Origin: Bacteroidota bacterium
GTDB taxonomy: Bacteria > Bacteroidota > Ignavibacteria > UBA10030 > SZUA-254
Assembly (NCBI GenBank): GCA_004322375.1
Contig: SCUC01000530.1
Location: 1-17,337, forward strand
Direction of reading: 5' to 3'
DNA: 17,337 nt
Shown: positions 13,799-17,337 of the stretch, piece by piece
How the letters are laid out: each line of letters opens with the position of its first letter
Numbering within the stretch: the stretch's first letter is position 1
Program-made: the position numbers and the translations under genes
The notes under the pieces: model-generated
What the model saw: only the letters and a program-made list of their open reading frames with translations
The model's database searches: none
Told to the model about the DNA's origin: nothing

Positions 13799-14809
13799 AT
13801 GATACTACAGAAGAAATTCATGACGCTTGAACGGTTCATCTATGAGCAAGAACAGTTGTACCCGAACGCGACCGGTCAGTTCAGCGGGTTGCTGCACGAT
13901 TTATCGCTCGCGGCAAAATTAGTCTGGCGTGAAGTCAGTAAAGCGGGACTTGTCAATATCCTCGGCGTAACGCACAAAACAAACACCAGCGGCGACGTTG
14001 TGAAAAAGTTAGACGAATTTGCCGATGAAACTGTCTATAAGGCGATGGATCATGGCGGGCATGTTTGCGTAATGGCTTCGGAGGAAAACGAAGACATTCT
14101 TCACATCCCCGACGAATACAAGGCGGGAAAGTATGTTCTCCTCTTTGATCCCCTCGACGGCTCTTCCAACATAGACGCGAATATCACGCTCGGAACTATC
14201 TTCAGCATTTATAATAGGATTTCTCCCGGGGGGAAAGGGACGCTTGATGATTGCCTCCAGTCCGGCAGCAATCAGGTTGCAGCGGGGTACATCATCTATG
14301 GCACAAGCACGATGTTTGTTTACACTACAGGACATGGCGTTCACGGGTTTACGCTCGACCCTTCCGTAGGAGAGTTTCTCCTTTCGCACGAGAATATCAG
14401 GATTCCGAAAAAGGGAAAAATCTATAGCATGAACGAGGGCAACTACCGCAACTGGAGTTCTGAGCTTCAACGCTACGTTGATTACTTAAAGGAAAGCGAT
14501 AAAGAAACGGCTCGTCCCTATTCCATGCGGTATATCGGCACGATGGCGGGAGATGCGCACCGCACGCTGCTTTATGGCGGCATCTTCGCCTATCCGGGCG
14601 ATAAGAAAAATCCGGAGGGGAAGCTTCGTCTCTGCTACGAGTGCAACCCGATGGCATTCATCATCGAGCAGGCAGGCGGGCGTTCCAGCAACGGTAAACA
14701 AAGCATTCTCAACGTACAGCCGACTTCATTGCACCAGCATACACCCGTGTTTTTAGGAAGCGAAGAGGATGTGAAATTGTGCGAAGAATTTTTGCAGGGA
14801 AAGAGGTGA
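13799..14809 (+). CDS. fbp: Fructose-1,6-bisphosphatase, class I
   Basis: A 336-residue enzyme that hydrolyses fructose 1,6-bisphosphate to fructose 6-phosphate, the committed step of gluconeogenesis. Metal-site motifs are ASEENED (Glu95/Glu96), FDPLDGSSNIDAN (Asp117, Asp120) and ECNPMAF (Glu281). Substrate-binding segments include YGTSTMFVYTTG, NEGNY, RYIGTMAGDAHRTLLYGGIFAYP and KLRLCYECNP. The length is close to the E. coli enzyme (332). Two starts compete: ATG 13799 has AGGA with seven-base spacing, while ATG 13820 (Met8, MTLERFIYEQ) aligns with the E. coli N-terminus and better fits the promoter candidate. It appears monocistronic, flanked on both sides by heptamer repeats. Confidence 0.97.
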   Translation: MILQKKFMTLERFIYEQEQLYPNATGQFSGLLHDLSLAAKLVWREVSKAGLVNILGVTHKTNTSGDVVKKLDEFADETVYKAMDHGGHVCVMASEENEDILHIPDEYKAGKYVLLFDPLDGSSNIDANITLGTIFSIYNRISPGGKGTLDDCLQSGSNQVAAGYIIYGTSTMFVYTTGHGVHGFTLDPSVGEFLLSHENIRIPKKGKIYSMNEGNYRNWSSELQRYVDYLKESDKETARPYSMRYIGTMAGDAHRTLLYGGIFAYPGDKKNPEGKLRLCYECNPMAFIIEQAGGRSSNGKQSILNVQPTSLHQHTPVFLGSEEDVKLCEEFLQGKR

Positions 14810-14847
14810 GCGGGAAGCTCTGGGCGGTGGGCGGTGAGTAAAGGGTG
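14806..14847. repeat. Heptamer tandem repeat starting at the fbp stop
   Basis: GTGAGCG, GGAAGCT, CTGGGCG, GTGGGCG, GTGAGTA, AAGGGTG in one phase. The fbp stop TGA (14807-14809) lies in the first unit. The motif is of the same GRGCGGT kind as 13516-13585, so this repeat type flanks fbp on both sides. Confidence 0.55.
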
Positions 14848-14958
14848 AAGAGTTGTAGTATGGCTAGTGTTATCCTCTTATCCTATTTCTTACGTTGTGA
14901 GTTATTTTTTTATGCACACATGATCATTGTTATGGTTAGTAGCAATGAAGAAAGAAAT

Positions 14959-15534
14959 AATTGCCACGACCTTTTCTACGAACCGTAGGTAGGTCGTGGG
15001 GCAAGATAAGAAAACAACTGGTCTTTAGCCCAAAACTTCAAATCCATACTTCTTCATAAATTCATCGCACTCTTCCTTAAACGATTTCTTTCTATGATGC
15101 TCCTCCTGATTGTTAATATACGCGCGAACCTTGTCAACAATTGATTCACTTACCGAAACGGCAATATATTCATCCTGCCATTCAAACTTCATACGGGTAA
15201 GATTATTTTTATTTACCCAATGTGAAGATTCGCCTTTTAAAAGCATTGCCACTTTTGAAATTGATTGATCGCCTTTCAGTGAAATAAGGGTGTGTACATG
15301 GTCAATATGCCCTCCGATAGTATCAATGTAAATAGATTTATCTTTTGCATTTTCTTTGATATGTTCGAAAACTTTTTCTCTAATCTCTTTTGGTAATAAC
15401 GGGTCCCGGTTTTTAGTTGACCAGATAAGGTGAATCCAAATTTTGACAAAGGGCATTGGTAATCCTTGAAAAGTTAGCGGCTAAAGCCGGGTTAATTTAG
15501 TTTTGTTGTCCACGACCTGAAGGTCGTGGCAATT
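14959..15534. mobile_element. IS200-like/REP-transposase unit bounded by 15-bp inverted repeats
   Basis: AATTGCCACGACCTT (14959-14973) and AAGGTCGTGGCAATT (15520-15534) are perfect 15-bp inverted repeats flanking the single transposase gene. Each end is also a hairpin: CCACGACCT/AGGTCGTGG at 14964-14999 with an inner CTACG-AAC-CGTAG stem, and CCACGACCTGAAGGTCGTGG at 15510-15529. IS200/IS605-type enzymes recognise such subterminal hairpins as single strands. True element ends cannot be fixed without an empty site. Confidence 0.65.
15025..15456 (-). CDS. tnpA: IS200/IS605-type (REP-associated) tyrosine transposase
   Basis: A 143-residue Y1 transposase that cuts and rejoins single-stranded DNA at hairpins. 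The HUH motif is His53-Val-His55 in GGHIDHVHTLISL and the likely nucleophile is Tyr113 in VRAYINNQEEHH. Conserved blocks 'IHLIWSTKNR.PLL', 'SISKVAMLLKGESSHW.N' and 'FEWQDEYIAVSVSES' are complete, so the gene appears intact. There is no TnpB. The flanking REP-like palindromes favour a RAYT or IS200-like role over a full IS605. The stop codon overlaps a CTTTAGCCC half-palindrome that recurs at 15665-15676. The gene is visibly AT-richer than fbp next door. Confidence 0.92.
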   Translation of the reverse strand: MPFVKIWIHLIWSTKNRDPLLPKEIREKVFEHIKENAKDKSIYIDTIGGHIDHVHTLISLKGDQSISKVAMLLKGESSHWVNKNNLTRMKFEWQDEYIAVSVSESIVDKVRAYINNQEEHHRKKSFKEECDEFMKKYGFEVLG

Positions 15535-15676
15535 GATTTATACTTCGAAGTATTTGCAAAAAATATAACTTCGGATTATCAGTGAAAAAAAATATTGAGA
15601 GTAATTCTCATCCCAGCATCTGTAGCCACGACCTTCAGGTCGTGGGGAAAATGGAGAATAAATTGGGCTTTAGCCC
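15478..15676. repeat. Cluster of five palindromes (REP-like) beside the transposase
   Basis: In order: CGGCTAAAGCCG (15478-15489), CCACGACCTGAAGGTCGTGG (15510-15529), ATACTTCGAAGTAT (15540-15553), CCACGACCTTCAGGTCGTGG (15626-15645) and GGGCTTTAGCCC (15665-15676). The two 20-bp palindromes are reverse complements of one another, an inverted REP pair as in BIME-type clusters. The gap 15457-15789 holds no supportable gene. Confidence 0.75.
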
Positions 15677-15789
15677 TAAATGTTTTGGCATGGCACTTAG
15701 TTCTGATTTTTTTAACAAAATCTAACAATGATAATAAATTAGAAGTTATCAGAAATTGTTTTATTTTTTACTTTAAATATGGATAAAGA

Positions 15790-16614
15790 TTAGGGTTTGA
15801 ATATATAACGTTTGCTATATTCGTGCCAATGAAGAACAATACGCTTAAACTCATTTTGTTTTTCTGTCGGCATCCAGATACTTAGGGTGGGATAATTTTT
15901 CCCATAATATTCTAATAATGTTCTTTTCTGATTAAGGAGTTCGTGAAACAAAAGACAGGTTTTAATAAAACGAACTTCCCATTCGTTGTATGGTAATCCA
16001 CGTACCTCATAATCTTTATTCTTATAATTTAGCAAAGTGATGACATCTTTAATGCGTAAAGAATATTGCCCGTGAGCAAAAGCATTTCTTATTTGGCTAT
16101 GATATGTCTCCTTTAATATGTTACCGATATCAAGGTTATGTTCAATAAAGATGTCTCTAAATTCGTTGATAAATTCTCGTTTCCCGGTTTCCGGGACATG
16201 GCTTTCCCATTCGTATACTTTATTGCTAACAAGATTCGCAAGTTGTCTCAAATCATTTAATAGCATGTCAATTTCCCAAATATGAGCGTAGATCATTAAT
16301 TCAAGATTGATGGAAAATTTGACTAACCGATCTGCCTTATTTTGTTCTATTCCTTCTAAAGATAATTTATTTCCACTATTTAAGTAATCATAAATAAATT
16401 CTCTTCGATAAACATCATCCCATCCCCGAATACCTTCCCCGATAAGATGCCCGGTCAAGTTACCTACTTGTAATTCTTTGTCAAAATGAGCATTTGCTAA
16501 ATATAAAACAATATCATTAGGATTTTTTTGATTTTTTGTTGCAAATTCAAAAAGTTGTTTTATCGAAGTTTTTATTCTTGGTTCTAATAATTCTATCGTT
16601 TTATTAGTAAACAT
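15790..16614 (-). CDS. AT-rich orphan protein with HEPN-like R-N-x3-H motif
   Basis: A 274-residue, mostly helical, soluble protein with no signal peptide or membrane segment. I do not recognise a named family. Near the C-terminal third, 'IRNAFAHGQYSL' contains Arg176-Asn177-x3-His181, the R-[N/H/D]-x3-H arrangement of HEPN-type RNases, preceded by a long helical region (about 95-170) as expected for a HEPN four-helix bundle. The family includes toxins, abortive-infection proteins and CRISPR-linked RNases. No adjacent nucleotidyltransferase (MNT) or other antitoxin gene is seen. The base composition is much more AT-rich than the core genes, and it sits between a transposase unit and a structured repeat, so recent acquisition is likely. 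The start ATG at 16614 is the only convincing one. The RNase role is inferred from the motif only. Confidence 0.7.
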   Translation of the reverse strand: MFTNKTIELLEPRIKTSIKQLFEFATKNQKNPNDIVLYLANAHFDKELQVGNLTGHLIGEGIRGWDDVYRREFIYDYLNSGNKLSLEGIEQNKADRLVKFSINLELMIYAHIWEIDMLLNDLRQLANLVSNKVYEWESHVPETGKREFINEFRDIFIEHNLDIGNILKETYHSQIRNAFAHGQYSLRIKDVITLLNYKNKDYEVRGLPYNEWEVRFIKTCLLFHELLNQKRTLLEYYGKNYPTLSIWMPTEKQNEFKRIVLHWHEYSKRYIFKP

Positions 16615-16645
16615 ATGTAGATGTTTCGATTATCATATTAACTTT

Positions 16646-16767
16646 AGGGTAGTTCTAAAAACTACCATCCGCTCCACTCTGAGTCCTCGCAGAGTGGTCA
16701 ATACAATTTGATTTCATGGTTCTGCGTGGACGCAAAACCGAGCATAAAGAGTTTTTAGAACTACCCT
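16646..16767. repeat. 122-bp element with 18-bp perfect inverted ends and two hairpins
   Basis: AGGGTAGTTCTAAAAACT (16646-16663) is the exact reverse complement of 16750-16767. Inside are CCACTCTG/CAGAGTGG (16674-16681, 16690-16697) and a second stem GGTT-TGCGT/ACGCA-AACC (16718-16739). Drawn out, it is a three-way junction. It has TTT on both outer sides, a possible but unconvincing target duplication. It lies in the 507-bp divergent gap between the HEPN-like gene and the HlyD-type gene; no gene is supportable there. Confidence 0.75.
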
Positions 16768-16924
16768 TTTGTATTCAATTATTTCCTAACAAGTATCCTT
16801 CCTACCTCACTTACCCATTTATTATCCGCCTGAATGTACAAAAATATCTTAAAAATCAATAGTGTAACGCCGTATTCTGTTTTTCCTTCATTTGCATTTC
16901 AATGGTCGAAAATACGCTGATTGG

Positions 16925-16965
16925 ATTCCCGCCTTACAGGTCGTAGACTAAAATCCTGCGGGAAT
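16925..16965. repeat. REP-like palindrome with ATTCCCGC arms
   Basis: ATTCCCGC (16925-16932) and GCGGGAAT (16958-16965), with CCTTACAGG in the loop. The GGATTCCCGC...GCGGGAATGAC form is a common bacterial intergenic palindrome. Confidence 0.5.
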
Positions 16966-17089
16966 GACACTAAAGAAACAAATCACTCATCACCAATCTC
17001 CTTTTAATTCCGCGCACCAACCGTTCATTTTCGGACACTCCTTCCTAAAACATATCGTTTTCTTTCTGTATTCAGCATTTTTCATTGGC

Positions 17090-17117
17090 ATGAAACGTGA
17101 GACATAAAACCTGAAAC
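17090..17117. repeat. Heptamer tandem repeat just upstream of the HlyD-type gene
   Basis: ATGAAAC, GTGAGAC, ATAAAAC, CTGAAAC in one phase, ending four bases before the ATG at 17122. The repeat therefore occupies the position where a ribosome-binding site would be expected. Confidence 0.6.
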
Positions 17118-17121
17118 TTTT

Positions 17122-17337
17122 ATGGATAGACCGCTCAGCGAACAAACCGTCACACGTAAACGAAGAAAGACAATTCTTCGTTGGGGTATTGTTGCCGCAG
17201 GGATAACAGGATTTTTCTTTCTTCTCTCTGCGTGGATTAGCCCGTCGGTGAGCAGGAGCGAGATTCAAACGGCGGTAGTAACAAGCGGAACAATTGAAGG
17301 GACAATCTCAGCATCCGGAACTGTTGTGCCGAGACTC
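17122..17337 (+). CDS. HlyD-type membrane-fusion/periplasmic adaptor protein, N-terminal part
   Basis: An open frame from the ATG at 17122 to the window edge, 72 codons with no stop. The product starts MDRPLSEQTV, has a basic stretch (TRKRRK) and one membrane segment (about 22-39), then 'SEIQTAVVTSGTIEGTISASGTVVP', the hallmark N-terminal strand of HlyD/AcrA-type adaptors ('..V..G.IE.TISASGTV.P') that couple ABC or RND exporters to the outer membrane. The rest lies outside the window, so the exporter type is unknown. There is no Shine-Dalgarno; heptamer repeats sit immediately upstream, and an upstream start inside them is not excluded. Confidence 0.85.
   Translation, partial: MDRPLSEQTVTRKRRKTILRWGIVAAGITGFFFLLSAWISPSVSRSEIQTAVVTSGTIEGTISASGTVVPRL

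Noticed and set aside
15595..15786. 63-codon + frame next to the transposase
   Set aside because: It is translated through a REP palindrome and low-complexity AT-rich DNA, with a TTG start and no ribosome site.
16646..16767. Possible bidirectional terminator
   Set aside because: It lies between divergent genes and encloses two further hairpins, so simple termination does not explain it.
16990..17268. 92-codon - frame at the right end
   Set aside because: Antisense to the HlyD-type N-terminus and crosses the heptamer repeat.

Overview
The window looks like chromosomal DNA from a Gram-negative member of the FCB group, most likely the Ignavibacteria/Chlorobiota/Kryptoniota neighbourhood of Bacteroidota. 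I infer this from the long C-terminal processing protease, the DUF151 nuclease with a UVR tail, the Bacteroidota-type two-component pair, and a type IX secretion sorting-domain-like segment inside the sensor kinase. No rRNA or tRNA gene was recognised, so the placement is by protein character only.

Layout. 153-911 (-) is an exported protein with two PDZ domains. A divergent gap with a 135-bp inverted-repeat element follows. 1282-3693 (+) is a histidine kinase/response regulator operon, followed by a ctpA-type protease (3856-5508) that ends in a strong hairpin terminator. 5565-7942 (-) is an AT-richer restriction-modification operon of the AvaI/BsoBI type (predicted target CYCGRG), preceded on the same strand by a small haem-lipoprotein-like gene (7994-8422). 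8656-9618 (+) is a compact two-gene bacterial microcompartment (BMC) shell locus with its own promoter, a candidate operator and a terminator. Its second protein carries an AT-hook-like linker and a C-terminal helical domain, and no encapsulated enzyme gene is next to it. pdxJ follows (+). On the - strand are etfB, etfA and a DUF151 bifunctional nuclease, reading leftwards. 13799-14809 (+) is a class I fructose-1,6-bisphosphatase. The right-hand part is accessory: an IS200-like/REP-associated transposase in a 15-bp inverted repeat, a cluster of palindromes, and an AT-rich orphan gene with a HEPN-like R-N-x3-H motif. The window ends in the first 72 codons of an HlyD-type membrane-fusion protein.

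The non-coding DNA is unusually structured. At least eight intergenic sites hold degenerate tandem repeats with a strict 7-bp period but different motifs, several starting on a gene's stop codon. Four further elements of 110-135 bp consist of an outer inverted repeat enclosing two hairpins. A 20-bp palindromic core occurs twice inside unrelated but self-complementary outer stems.

The best candidates for something undescribed are the orphan BMC pair with a possible nucleic-acid-binding shell protein, the kinase with a sorting-domain-like sensor, the solitary HEPN-like protein, and the heptamer and three-way-junction repeat families. All coordinates, counts and motif readings were made by eye.
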